From the NCBI RefSeq assembly GCF_002811985.1, contig NZ_NPDU01000102.1:1-12617 (forward strand): DNA of 12,617 nt, read 5' to 3'. The position numbers and the translations under genes are program-made. This DNA comes from Leptospira adleri (GTDB taxonomy: Bacteria; Spirochaetota; Leptospiria; Leptospirales; Leptospiraceae). The number at the start of each line of letters is the position of its first letter. The stretch's first letter is position 1. Of this stretch, positions 1-6,724 are shown in pieces. Under the pieces are notes generated by a model. The model was not told the origin of the DNA, ran no database searches, and saw nothing but the letters and a program-made list of their open reading frames with translations.

Positions 1-60
1 AGACGCTTCCTCCGAAGCCGGAGCCAACGACGATATAATCGAAATCATAATGTATTTCTT
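1..60 (-). pseudogene. N-terminal fragment of a GMC-family FAD oxidoreductase, on the opposite strand to the rest of the protein
   Basis: Read on the minus strand from about position 57 down to 1, the frame gives [19 protein letters not shown]. This is the typical start of a bacterial GMC/cholesterol-oxidase-like flavoprotein: a beta strand, then the dinucleotide-binding GxGxxG loop (GSGFGG) that holds the FAD ADP moiety. The frame runs off the left edge. Going upstream it passes into the reverse complement of the plus-strand GMC gene and reaches a stop (TGA) near 120. No ATG, GTG or TTG lies between that stop and the motif, so this fragment has no native start here. The next expected element of the family, the LRKFLW segment, lies on the plus strand starting at about 67. 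The strand switch therefore falls at roughly 55-66. A separate divergent GMC gene starting here is possible but would lack a start codon. Confidence 0.75.
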
Positions 61-1611
61 TTTTTTCTGCGGAAGTTTCTCTGGTTTCCGAAACTTTTCT
101 GTTTCGGAATTCAAAGGATCAACTTCTTGAACGACGTGATGGTTCTCAGCGGGGCCGGAGTCGGCGGAGGAAGTCTTGTTTATGCGAATACGTTGTATGT
201 TCCGCCAGAACCGTTTTGGAAGAAGGCGGTGGTTCACAGAATGGGAGGGAAAAAAACCATTCTTCCTTTTTACGAGCTCGCGAAGAAGATGTTGGGAGTT
301 GTGGAAAATCCAAGAACCTGGGAACCGGACAAGTATATGCAGGAAACTGCAAGGACCTTCGGGATCGAGAGTTCGTTTATCAAAACTCCGGTCGGAGTTC
401 ATTTCGGAAAGAGCGGGGTGGATCCGTTTTTCGGCGGAGAAGGGCCCGAGAGAAATTCGTGCAACGACTGCGGAGGTTGTATGGTCGGTTGCAGGTACGA
501 CGCAAAGAATACTCTCGATAAGAATTATCTTTATTTCGCGGAAAAAACCGGAGCCGTCGTCATTCCGGAAACGAAGGTAAACCGTCTGACGCCGTTAAAC
601 GAAGACGGGTCCGAAGGCTACGAGCTTCGGACGGAAAGAACCACCTCTTTTTTCGGATCACCGAAACGAACGTATAAAGCGAGAAGCGTCGTCCTTTCGG
701 CCGGGGTCTTGGGAACGTTGGGGCTTTTGTTAAAGATGAAGGAAGAGGAAATTCTGCCGAATCTTTCCAAGCGGCTCGGACATATCGTTCGAACCAACAG
801 TGAATCTTTGATCGGAGTGACTCTCAAAGATAAGAAGGCCGATCTTTCTCACGGGATCGCAATCACTTCGAGCGTTTTTCCAGATGAACATACCCACATT
901 GAACCGGTAAGATATTCGAACGGATCAGACGCGATGAACGGCCTCGCCGCGGGAGTCATCGTGGACGGAGGAGGAAATATTCCGAGACAACTTCGATTTT
1001 TGATCGAGGTTCTCAAACATCCGATAAACAGCGTCAGTCTGCTGAACCCGATCGGCTTTGCGAGGAGGACGATCATTCTCCTCGTTATGCAGACCGTGGA
1101 CAATAGCATCGAGATCATTCGTAAGAGAAGATGGATTTGGCCTTTTCAAAAATCACTTTCTTCCACGCAGGAAACGGGGGAAAAAATTCCGACTTACATT
1201 CCGATCGCGAATGAATTCGCAAGAAGGCTCGCAAGGATCACGAACGGAGTCGCAAGAAGTAGCATCAACGAAGCCTTGTTGGATATACCCGCTACCGCTC
1301 ATATTTTAGGCGGATGTAGCATCGCTGAAGCCGCGGAAGAAGGAGTGGTGGATCTTCAGAATCGGGTGTTCGGTTATCAAAATTTAAGAATCTGCGACGG
1401 TTCCATGATTCCCGCAAACTTAGGAGTGAATCCGAGTTTGACGATCGCAGCTCTTTCGGAAAGAGCGATGTCTTTTATTCCTCCGAAGGAAAAAGAGATT
1501 CACAGTTTTAAATTCGAAAAGAAGTGGGGAATCGTCACTCTTCTTGGAAAAACAAAAAGCGCTTCTCCTAAGAAAAAGTCGCGTCTGAAAATAAAAAAAA
1601 ATAATCATTAG
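61..1611 (+). pseudogene. GMC-family FAD oxidoreductase lacking its own N-terminus (broken gene; open frame with TTG at 127)
   Basis: The gene belongs to the flavin-dependent GMC family (cholesterol-oxidase-like branch), which oxidises alcohol groups on sterols or other substrates; the substrate here is unknown. From about 67 the frame reads [18 protein letters not shown], then [21 protein letters not shown], both hallmarks of the family's internal FAD region. Counted from the TTG at 127, a cysteine cluster [11 protein letters not shown] lies at residues 112-122. The C-terminal catalytic region has H392 in AHILGGC, then GVVD, CDGSMIP and GVNPSLTI with N435. A basic tail ([10 protein letters not shown]) ends the protein. 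The remnant is about 494 residues from the TTG, against an expected 550-580. What is missing is the Rossmann FAD motif and the following 30 or so residues. That motif is found on the minus strand at 1-60. The plus frame stays open to the left edge through inverted sequence. The TTG at 127 has an AGGA 8 bases upstream, probably by chance. A product without the FAD loop is very unlikely to be active. Confidence 0.8.
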
Positions 1612-1622
1612 AATATTCTAAT
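1607..1622. repeat. 16-bp perfect palindrome overlapping the GMC stop codon
   Basis: ATTAGAATATTCTAAT is a perfect palindrome and contains the TAG stop of the GMC gene. The same core, TTAGAATATTCT, occurs twice in the hairpin at 5679-5714 and once inside truD (3829-3840). It could add to transcription termination between the convergent genes or be a protein-binding site; neither is shown. Confidence 0.5.
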
Positions 1623-1638
1623 AATCTTTTGTTTCCGA

Positions 1639-1666
1639 ACACCGTGGATGAAATCGTCCACGGTGT
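1639..1666. terminator. Hairpin between convergent GMC and doxX genes, possible bidirectional terminator
   Basis: A perfect 10-bp stem (ACACCGTGGA paired with TCCACGGTGT) encloses an 8-base loop. It lies between the stops of two convergent genes, 28 bp after the GMC stop and 19 bp after the doxX stop on the other strand. Neither side has a good T-run directly after the stem, so it is not a textbook intrinsic terminator. Position and stem quality support a shared terminator. Confidence 0.6.
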
Positions 1667-1684
1667 CCCGAGATGAATTTCCGA

Positions 1685-2128
1685 TTAATCGAGCTTTTCT
1701 TCGATCAAAGAATCTAAAGAGGCTTTTCCCGCGCCTTTGATAAACAGAACTACCGAAATCGCAATGATAAGAAGATGAAACTCGTATCCTTCCCCTTGCT
1801 GGTTCCCGGCCCAGTTGACAAAGAATCCGTTTTGTATATGAAAGGAAGCCGCGCCGATCATGACGATTCCGATTCCTAAGGCGGAAAGTCTTGTGAAAAG
1901 ACCCAAGATCAAACCCAGGGCTCCGAAGAATTCTCCGATGATCACAAGGATCGCAACCGGGGTCGGAATTCCAAGCCCCACCAAATAACCCAAGGTTCCC
2001 GAAAAACCGTAACCGCCAAACCAACCGAGCATTTTCTGAGCTCCGTGCGGAAACATTACGATACCCGCTACTACTCTGAGAATGAGAGATCCTAAATCTG
2101 AATCTGTTTTAAAAAATTTTTGAAGCAT
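1685..2128 (-). CDS. DoxX-family integral membrane protein
   Basis: This 147-residue protein is almost entirely hydrophobic, with four likely membrane helices near residues 14-34, 56-78, 81-98 and 117-131. The N-terminal helix carries the DoxX-family pattern [26 protein letters not shown] and the [13 protein letters not shown] helix follow, as expected. DoxX proteins (MhqP, CatD and relatives) sit in the inner membrane and are tied to quinone, thiol or electrophile stress; the reaction of this one is unknown. The start is well supported: AGGAGG at 2137-2142 is 8 bases upstream of the ATG. The upstream neighbour on the same strand is a MarR regulator, and two predicted MarR operators lie in the 200-bp gap between them. 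In Bacillus and Staphylococcus the MarR protein MhqR controls a DoxX protein, so regulation of this gene by its neighbour is a reasonable inference. Overall length and topology are normal for the family. Confidence 0.88.
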   Translation of the reverse strand: MLQKFFKTDSDLGSLILRVVAGIVMFPHGAQKMLGWFGGYGFSGTLGYLVGLGIPTPVAILVIIGEFFGALGLILGLFTRLSALGIGIVMIGAASFHIQNGFFVNWAGNQQGEGYEFHLLIIAISVVLFIKGAGKASLDSLIEEKLD

Positions 2129-2184
2129 TTGAATTTCCTCCTAAAATGATTCCTAGTTTATATTTAGCCAATCTTTGATGCTAA

Positions 2185-2204
2185 ATGATTTGAATTTAAA
2201 GTAT
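2185..2204. promoter_or_regulatory. Predicted MarR operator, doxX-proximal site (site B)
   Basis: ATGATTTGAATTTAAAGTAT is an imperfect palindrome (7 of 10 half-site positions pair). It matches the site at the marR start; its right half-site read inward, ATACTTTAAA, is identical to the left half of site A. It lies 57 bp upstream of the doxX ATG. A TATACT reading on the minus strand at 2200-2205 overlaps it and could be the doxX -10 box, although no good -35 is visible. Binding here would block doxX transcription. Inference from repetition of the motif only. Confidence 0.5.
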
Positions 2205-2290
2205 ATGAGTTCATCCATGGATAGAGTTCTTGTTGGATTCTTAGATCAGTGTAGGAGCTCCACGGAAGGAGCGTTTTGCTTTAATGGTAA

Positions 2291-2310
2291 ATAATTTATG
2301 TTCAAAGTAT
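2291..2310. promoter_or_regulatory. Predicted MarR operator, distal doxX site just after marR (site C)
   Basis: ATAATTTATGTTCAAAGTAT carries half-sites ATAATTTATG and ATACTTTGAA, the weakest palindrome of the three (6 of 10 positions pair). It starts exactly 106 bp from site B, close to ten helical turns, and lies 18 bp beyond the marR stop. The spacing would let proteins at B and C face the same side of the DNA. Confidence 0.42.
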
Positions 2311-2328
2311 TGGAATCAAAAAAAGAAT

Positions 2329-2778
2329 TCATACAGTTTTAAAACCAATCTCCTTGAGAGCGCCGCTTAAATCGAGAAGTCGATCCTCCGTCAATGGATC
2401 GAATTTTTGAACCAGGTTTTGAAGGAGATCCGGAAATGCTTTTTGGACGAGCTCGCTTCCGTCCGGGGTGAGATGAATGATAATAAAACGGCGGTCTTCT
2501 TGGCTTCGAACCCTTTGGACAAGTTTTCGTTTTTCCAAATTATCGATTATTTGGGTGATATTCCCTTCGCAGGAAAAGAGCTTTTGCCCAATTTCCTTCT
2601 GGCACATGGGCCCTAAATGATGCAGAGTCTCCAAACAGCCAAATTGTCCGTTGGTAAGCCCATACTTTGTAAAAACCTTGTCCTCCAATTGACGGATGGA
2701 GTCGGAACAACGGCTGAGCTTAATAAAAGCATCTAAGACCGCTTTTTCTCGATTGTTTCCTTTGTAATGGGTTCCCAT
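2329..2778 (-). CDS. MarR-family transcriptional regulator
   Basis: This 149-residue protein has the MarR layout. There is an N-terminal dimerisation helix (about residues 8-38), then a winged helix-turn-helix (about 43-110) with [12 protein letters not shown], the recognition segment [20 protein letters not shown] and a wing carrying the hallmark DRR (95-97) in [15 protein letters not shown], then C-terminal dimer helices. MarR proteins are dimeric repressors that release palindromic operators on binding a ligand or on cysteine oxidation. Cysteines at 24, 48, 59 and 70 make redox or electrophile sensing possible; this is not shown. The ATG at 2776-2778 has no Shine-Dalgarno sequence and an in-frame stop lies a short way upstream, so the start is fixed unless it is internal. 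The predicted operator abuts the start codon, suggesting a very short or leaderless transcript and autoregulation. The gene lies upstream of doxX on the same strand and divergent from truD. Confidence 0.9.
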   Translation of the reverse strand: MGTHYKGNNREKAVLDAFIKLSRCSDSIRQLEDKVFTKYGLTNGQFGCLETLHHLGPMCQKEIGQKLFSCEGNITQIIDNLEKRKLVQRVRSQEDRRFIIIHLTPDGSELVQKAFPDLLQNLVQKFDPLTEDRLLDLSGALKEIGFKTV

Positions 2779-2798
2779 ATACTTTAAACTTAAACTAT
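2779..2798. promoter_or_regulatory. Predicted MarR operator at the marR start (site A)
   Basis: ATACTTTAAACTTAAACTAT has half-sites ATACTTTAAA and ATAGTTTAAG; 8 of 10 positions pair. It directly abuts the marR ATG and lies in the 93-bp divergent marR-truD spacer. It is the best palindrome of a three-member set (with 2185-2204 and 2291-2310), with half-site consensus ATACTTTRAA. Autorepression of marR is the simplest reading. Confidence 0.55.
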
Positions 2799-2871
2799 TA
2801 TTTGTTAGACAGAAGAAATCTGCAATGAGTTTTTTCTTTTCGAGATTGTTCGGTGGAGGAGTTCCCGCATT

Positions 2872-4104
2872 TTGGAAACTGTGTCAGAGCGTCCATTTAG
2901 CGGGTTTTTGGTCTACGAACTCAAACAAAGTCCCGAAGATTTCCAAGTGGAGGAAATTCTTCAGCCCGGTTGGTTGAAAGAATCCGGAAACTGGACGATC
3001 TTCCGACTCAGAAAGACCGGTTGGAACACTCTCGACGCGCTCCAGAGAATCGCCAAAGAATCAAGGGTTCCCCTCTCCGAGATCGGCTACGGAGGAAAGA
3101 AGGACCGACACGCGACTACGACACAACATATCAGCGCGGATCGAATTCTCAGAGTTCCTCCGGAACTTGCGGATGTTCTTCAACTCGAGCCGATCGGTTT
3201 CAGCGGAAGACCTCTGACCCCGGAAGCGAACGCGGGAAATCGTTTTATTCTCACTCTGAGAAATCTGGTCGAGAAGGAAGAGGACGTAGTCCTGCGAAAT
3301 TTCGAAAAAGGATCTCGTTCCGGTTTTATAAACTACTACGATTCTCAGCGATTCAGCCGTTTTCATCCGGACTTCCGACTTCCGATCATTCCTTATTTGC
3401 AAGGGAATCCCGAAACCTGTCTGAAACTTCTTCTGACGGATCCTTTTTCCGGAGAAAAAAAACAAGCGCGCGATCGAAAAAAAGAACTTCAAAAGTTCTG
3501 GGGAAATTGGAGCGGGTGCGAGAGAATCTCCGGAACAAAGTTAGAAAGTCGGATCTTCTCTCATTTAAAAAAAGAAAAAAACGTAACTTCGAAAACATAC
3601 GCCGAATTGATTTCCTTTTTTCCCGAAGAGGAATTATTAATGCTCCTTTCCTCCCTACAATCTCTCGTCTGGAATGAGTTCGTTTCGGAATTTCTTACGA
3701 CGGAAAGTGTTTCCGGAGTCCGGATCAAAACAAAAACGGGATCCCTTTTTTTTCCGGAAGAATCGCTGATGCAAACTTTATCTTCGGATTACGATCTTAC
3801 CGTTCCAGGCGCGCCCGGAATTGAAACATTAGAATATTCTGAAAAAGAAATGTTATCGCTTCGAACGATCCTTTCGCGCTTCGATCTGAAGAATTCCGTT
3901 TTTACAAAATCACCCTTTCCAAAAATAAAAATGAATTCCTTTGAAAGAAATCTGAAAGTCGTTCCGGACGAATGTTTACTAGAAGAATTCGAACCGGACG
4001 ATCTCCATCCAGGGAGAAAAAAAGTCAAAATTTCCTTTCGCCTCCCGTCCGGATCTTATGCGACGATGTTCGTCAAAAGGCTGATGTTAAGAGCTGAAAT
4101 CTAA
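2872..4104 (+). CDS. truD: tRNA pseudouridine(13) synthase TruD
   Basis: TruD isomerises uridine 13 in the D-arm of tRNA (classically tRNA-Glu) to pseudouridine in the cytoplasm. Diagnostic motifs are present: [10 protein letters not shown] near residue 21; [14 protein letters not shown] with the catalytic aspartate as D78; [10 protein letters not shown] at 154-163, matching the family's NYFGxQRFG motif; and [11 protein letters not shown] near the C-terminus. At 410 residues it is longer than the E. coli enzyme (about 350), mostly through lysine-rich central and C-terminal stretches (about 190-235 and 340-370). The start is TTG, supported by GGAGGAG ending 10 bases upstream and by the lack of a better in-frame start. 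It is divergent from marR. It ends only 5 bp before the stop of the convergent aldo/keto reductase, with no hairpin between them. Confidence 0.93.
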   Translation: METVSERPFSGFLVYELKQSPEDFQVEEILQPGWLKESGNWTIFRLRKTGWNTLDALQRIAKESRVPLSEIGYGGKKDRHATTTQHISADRILRVPPELADVLQLEPIGFSGRPLTPEANAGNRFILTLRNLVEKEEDVVLRNFEKGSRSGFINYYDSQRFSRFHPDFRLPIIPYLQGNPETCLKLLLTDPFSGEKKQARDRKKELQKFWGNWSGCERISGTKLESRIFSHLKKEKNVTSKTYAELISFFPEEELLMLLSSLQSLVWNEFVSEFLTTESVSGVRIKTKTGSLFFPEESLMQTLSSDYDLTVPGAPGIETLEYSEKEMLSLRTILSRFDLKNSVFTKSPFPKIKMNSFERNLKVVPDECLLEEFEPDDLHPGRKKVKISFRLPSGSYATMFVKRLMLRAEI

Positions 4105-4109
4105 TTTTG

Positions 4110-4940
4110 TTAAGCGACTTCCGAAGGATCCCAGCAGGTTCTAAAATTTTCGTCCAAAGATTTTAAAACGTTCATATCCTCTTCCGCGATCTGAAAATCA
4201 AAAACGTCCGCGTTTTCTATGATTCTTTCCTTTTTCGTGGATTTAGGAATGACTACTATGTTTTGTTCGATCGCCCATCGGATCAGAATCTGAGCCGGCG
4301 TTTTTCCGTATTTTTTTGCGATCTCTGCGATCTGAGGATCGTCAATTTTTTGTCCGTGTGCGAGAGGGCTGTAGGCTTCCAATTGAATTTTATGTTTTTT
4401 ACAATATTCAAAAAGTTGAATTTGATTTAAAAAGGGATGGAACTCGACCTGATTTACAGCAGGAACTACGTTCGATTCGTTTAACAATTCCGTTAAATGG
4501 GGGATCATATAGTTGCTGACACCGATTGCGCGGCAGAGTTTATCGTGATATGCTTTTTCCAATTCTTTCCAGGAATCCAGTCTTCTGGAAGTCACGGGGA
4601 AGTGAACGAGATAAAGGTCCACCTGATCGATTCCGAGTTTTTCCAAACTCTGCTCCAAGGCCTTTCTCGTTTTTTCGGTTCCTTGATCAGCGTTCCACAA
4701 TTTAGTCGTGATAAAAATTTCCTTTCTCGGAATTCCGCTTTCCCGAATCGCTTTTCCCACGTCTTCTTCGTTCGAGTAAATTTTCGCTGTATCGATATGT
4801 CTGTAACCGGCTTCTAAGGCGGAGAGGACCGCATCGGTGCATTCTTTGCCGGACTTCGTTTTCCATACTCCGAGTCCGAAGATCGGCATCGTAATTCCGT
4901 TGTTAAGGGTTACGGATTGGTTGAGCGCTTTTTGTGGCAT
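4110..4940 (-). CDS. Aldo/keto reductase
   Basis: This is a 276-residue NADPH-dependent aldo/keto reductase of the bacterial 2,5-diketo-gluconate reductase type, a soluble TIM-barrel enzyme that reduces aldehydes and ketones. The full catalytic tetrad is visible: D50 in GYRHIDTA, Y55 in KIYSNEE, K80 in ITTKLWN and H113 in LYLVHFP. Further family signatures are IGVSNY, the VNQVEFHPF strand, and the NADPH-binding loop [13 protein letters not shown]. Length is normal. The ATG is preceded by AGGA about 7 bases upstream. The physiological substrate cannot be read from sequence; methylglyoxal or other reactive carbonyls are common for the group. The gene is divergent from the seven-helix membrane protein and converges on truD with a 5-bp gap, so the two mRNAs must overlap unless termination occurs inside a gene. 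Confidence 0.93.
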   Translation of the reverse strand: MPQKALNQSVTLNNGITMPIFGLGVWKTKSGKECTDAVLSALEAGYRHIDTAKIYSNEEDVGKAIRESGIPRKEIFITTKLWNADQGTEKTRKALEQSLEKLGIDQVDLYLVHFPVTSRRLDSWKELEKAYHDKLCRAIGVSNYMIPHLTELLNESNVVPAVNQVEFHPFLNQIQLFEYCKKHKIQLEAYSPLAHGQKIDDPQIAEIAKKYGKTPAQILIRWAIEQNIVVIPKSTKKERIIENADVFDFQIAEEDMNVLKSLDENFRTCWDPSEVA

Positions 4941-4984
4941 ATAAAATTCCTATGATATTTTGACGGTTTGTCTTCTTAGATAGG

Positions 4985-4996
4985 TTCGAATTCGAA
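4985..4996. promoter_or_regulatory. 12-bp palindrome in a divergent intergenic region
   Basis: TTCGAATTCGAA is a perfect palindrome centred in the 96-bp spacer between the divergent aldo/keto reductase and membrane-protein starts. A site in this position could control both genes. No recognised regulator motif matches, no adjacent promoter boxes are clear, and a second copy was not noticed, so the call is weak. Confidence 0.25.
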
Positions 4997-5036
4997 TAGA
5001 AAGGGAATCTTTTTTTAATTTCGAGCGAGGAAAGAA

Positions 5037-5663
5037 TTGCAAATTTCGTTTCGATACAAAGTATCATCCACCATGCAATTGAGTACAGTTTTCTCCGATT
5101 TTATTCTCTGTATCGTTTCTGTTTTTACGGCTCTTCAGCTGAAAAACTCAACCTCTTACTCGAAGTCCGCGGGATTTCTCGGATTTCTTTTGATAGGAAT
5201 TCCCGCAGGTTTTGGGACCGTTCATTTTCTCGGAATCACTTTTTTGGATCCGATCTATCGTTTTACGGTGGGACTCGCGGGGTTTGTAGGAGTGCCTTTG
5301 ATCGGAACCGGATTTTTTCATCTTGGAATTCGGAAATTGGAAAAGAATCTTCTTTATCCGATTGCTGGCGTTCTTTTTCTTATCTACATAATTTTCACAT
5401 ACGTTGCCGTATTTCCTCTTCTTTCGACTGCGTTAGGCGGAATTGCAATGGGCGTCGCCATCTTTGCCTGTATCAGAAAAAATTCAGGAACTACTAAAGT
5501 CCCTGCCTTATACGGAATCTTAGGGGCGATCCTTTTTATTCTCGCAGGTCTTGTGATCGGAACGACGGGATCCAGGGGGCCGATTTTGAACGTGGATATT
5601 TTCCACATCGTTCTTTCGGTCGCGGTGTATTCTCTGGGGATTTCCCTAAAAAGACTGAGCTAA
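5037..5663 (+). CDS. Seven-helix integral membrane protein of unknown function
   Basis: This 208-residue, strongly hydrophobic protein has about seven membrane helices, near residues 15-35, 44-66, 73-97, 106-126, 127-146, 155-175 and 186-203. The soluble ends are short, with a basic C-terminus (KRLS). Histidines fall in or at helices: H63 in GTVHFLG, H95 in TGFFHLG and H190 in VDIFHIVLS. A seven-helix protein with helix-borne histidines loosely recalls CREST-type membrane hydrolases, but the diagnostic motifs were not recognised, so this is only a thought. It may belong to a DUF of bacterial membrane proteins (DUF6962 comes to mind, unverified). The TTG at 5037 is chosen because GAGG lies 6 bases upstream; the in-frame ATG at 5073 has no ribosome site. 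It is divergent from the aldo/keto reductase and ends in a strong hairpin. Confidence 0.75.
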   Translation: MQISFRYKVSSTMQLSTVFSDFILCIVSVFTALQLKNSTSYSKSAGFLGFLLIGIPAGFGTVHFLGITFLDPIYRFTVGLAGFVGVPLIGTGFFHLGIRKLEKNLLYPIAGVLFLIYIIFTYVAVFPLLSTALGGIAMGVAIFACIRKNSGTTKVPALYGILGAILFILAGLVIGTTGSRGPILNVDIFHIVLSVAVYSLGISLKRLS

Positions 5664-5678
5664 AAATTCTTATCGTAG

Positions 5679-5714
5679 ATCTTAGAATATTCTGAATTTG
5701 GAATATTCTAAGAT
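5679..5714. terminator. Bidirectional terminator hairpin with 14-bp perfect stem
   Basis: ATCTTAGAATATTC (5679-5692) pairs perfectly with GAATATTCTAAG plus AT (5701-5714) around the 8-base loop TGAATTTG. It sits between the stops of two convergent genes and overlaps the last base of the minus-strand stop codon. The stem is AT-rich and each arm contains the palindrome GAATATTC also found at the GMC stop (1607-1622). No long T-run follows, but position and stem length favour termination in both directions. Confidence 0.65.
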
Positions 5715-6598
5715 TAGGAAGGAATTTGTTCCGAAACCTGAGTTACCCAGGAAGCGTAGTAGTTCGCAAGAGTTCTTAAAAACATCAGATCCAATTCGTT
5801 TTCGTCTTTCAGAATTTTCACCGCGTTCGTAAATTGAACCCGGAAGTCGGTAAGAGGAGTCGCCTCGACGATCACACGTTTCATGGACGAAGCGTTCTCT
5901 TCCATCCCGTATTCTTGCGCCCATTTCTCGATCAAGTTTCCGCAGTTATATTTTTTGGAAAGAAGAAGCTGCGCGAGAATGTGCCGAAACATACTTTCTA
6001 TCGAGATAATCGTAATGTCCTTGTGAAGGATGGAAATTTCGGTGATGATCTCGTCCTTTTTATCGATAACGACCTTTGTGTTCCCGATCTTATTGAAAAT
6101 TTTGGAGAGGTCGTTGTAAGCCTTAAAATTCTTAAGGATACTTTCCCGGTCCTTCATGTTTACGCTTCTTTCGTTTTCCGGAAGATTCATTTCGTTTAAG
6201 ATCGTTTCTATAACAAGAAATATGATATCAAAGGAGAATTGCGCGGACTTTCCCACGAAGTAACGGATCTCGTTTTGAAAGGAAGCGTGAATTCCGTTAA
6301 AATACAGTTCCAATTTATCCGGGGGAAGGGTCGCGGAAGTTCTATAAAGATTGATCATATCCTTTGTAAACTTCGTTCGATCCAAAATCGGAAAGAGCTC
6401 GGGATGATTCGTATGAGTTCTTAAGAATGTTTCTTTGAGAACCTTAACGGCTCCTTGTCTTACCTCGTCCGTTCTGTAAAGGACTCGATAGAGAAGAACC
6501 GAAAGTTCGCGGGATGTTTTTTTCGATTTGAGAATCTTAAGATCAGACTCGTCAAGATTCGTAGACTTTGGAGGATTCTGGCTTTGCGCTTCTGCCAT
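5714..6598 (-). CDS. Hypothetical protein, 294 residues, mainly helical
   Basis: I do not recognise this family. From the ATG at 6596-6598 the protein begins MAEAQSQNPPKSTNLDESDL, a polar and probably disordered leader. It continues as a soluble, mostly alpha-helical chain rich in Leu, Ile, Lys and Glu, without a signal peptide or convincing membrane segment; the most hydrophobic stretch is FSFDIIFLVIETIL near 121-134. The frame stays open upstream to 6805, but that extension would run across the divergent gene's start, so the internal ATG is preferred. Its ribosome site is weak (AGAAG close to the ATG). It faces the DUF2804 gene divergently across about 126 bp and converges on the seven-helix protein at a shared hairpin. 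Codon and base use resemble the neighbours, so there is no sign of recent transfer. Confidence 0.75.
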   Translation of the reverse strand: MAEAQSQNPPKSTNLDESDLKILKSKKTSRELSVLLYRVLYRTDEVRQGAVKVLKETFLRTHTNHPELFPILDRTKFTKDMINLYRTSATLPPDKLELYFNGIHASFQNEIRYFVGKSAQFSFDIIFLVIETILNEMNLPENERSVNMKDRESILKNFKAYNDLSKIFNKIGNTKVVIDKKDEIITEISILHKDITIISIESMFRHILAQLLLSKKYNCGNLIEKWAQEYGMEENASSMKRVIVEATPLTDFRVQFTNAVKILKDENELDLMFLRTLANYYASWVTQVSEQIPS

Positions 6599-6724
6599 GG
6601 GCTTCTTTTTGGAACACTTGGTATGCCAATGCTGACCGTAAAAAAAGAAAAGTAAAGCGAAATTGCCGGGCAACTTATATTTACATTGCTTTTTAACGCT
6701 TCTTCCGTAACTTACCCGATCGAG

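Noticed and set aside
1608..2024. 138-codon minus-strand frame overlapping doxX
   Set aside because: It is an out-of-frame shadow of doxX; the DoxX frame has the strong AGGAGG start and family motifs.
2257..2272. GCTCC/GGAGC stem followed by GTTTTGCTTT as a plus-strand terminator in the marR-doxX gap
   Set aside because: The stem is only 5 bp and no plus-strand gene ends upstream of it; probably chance or part of a short Leptospira repeat.
4983..4997. GGTTCGAATTCGAA as a tRNA T-loop
   Set aside because: No acceptor, D or anticodon stems can be built around it; the sequence is better explained as a simple palindrome.
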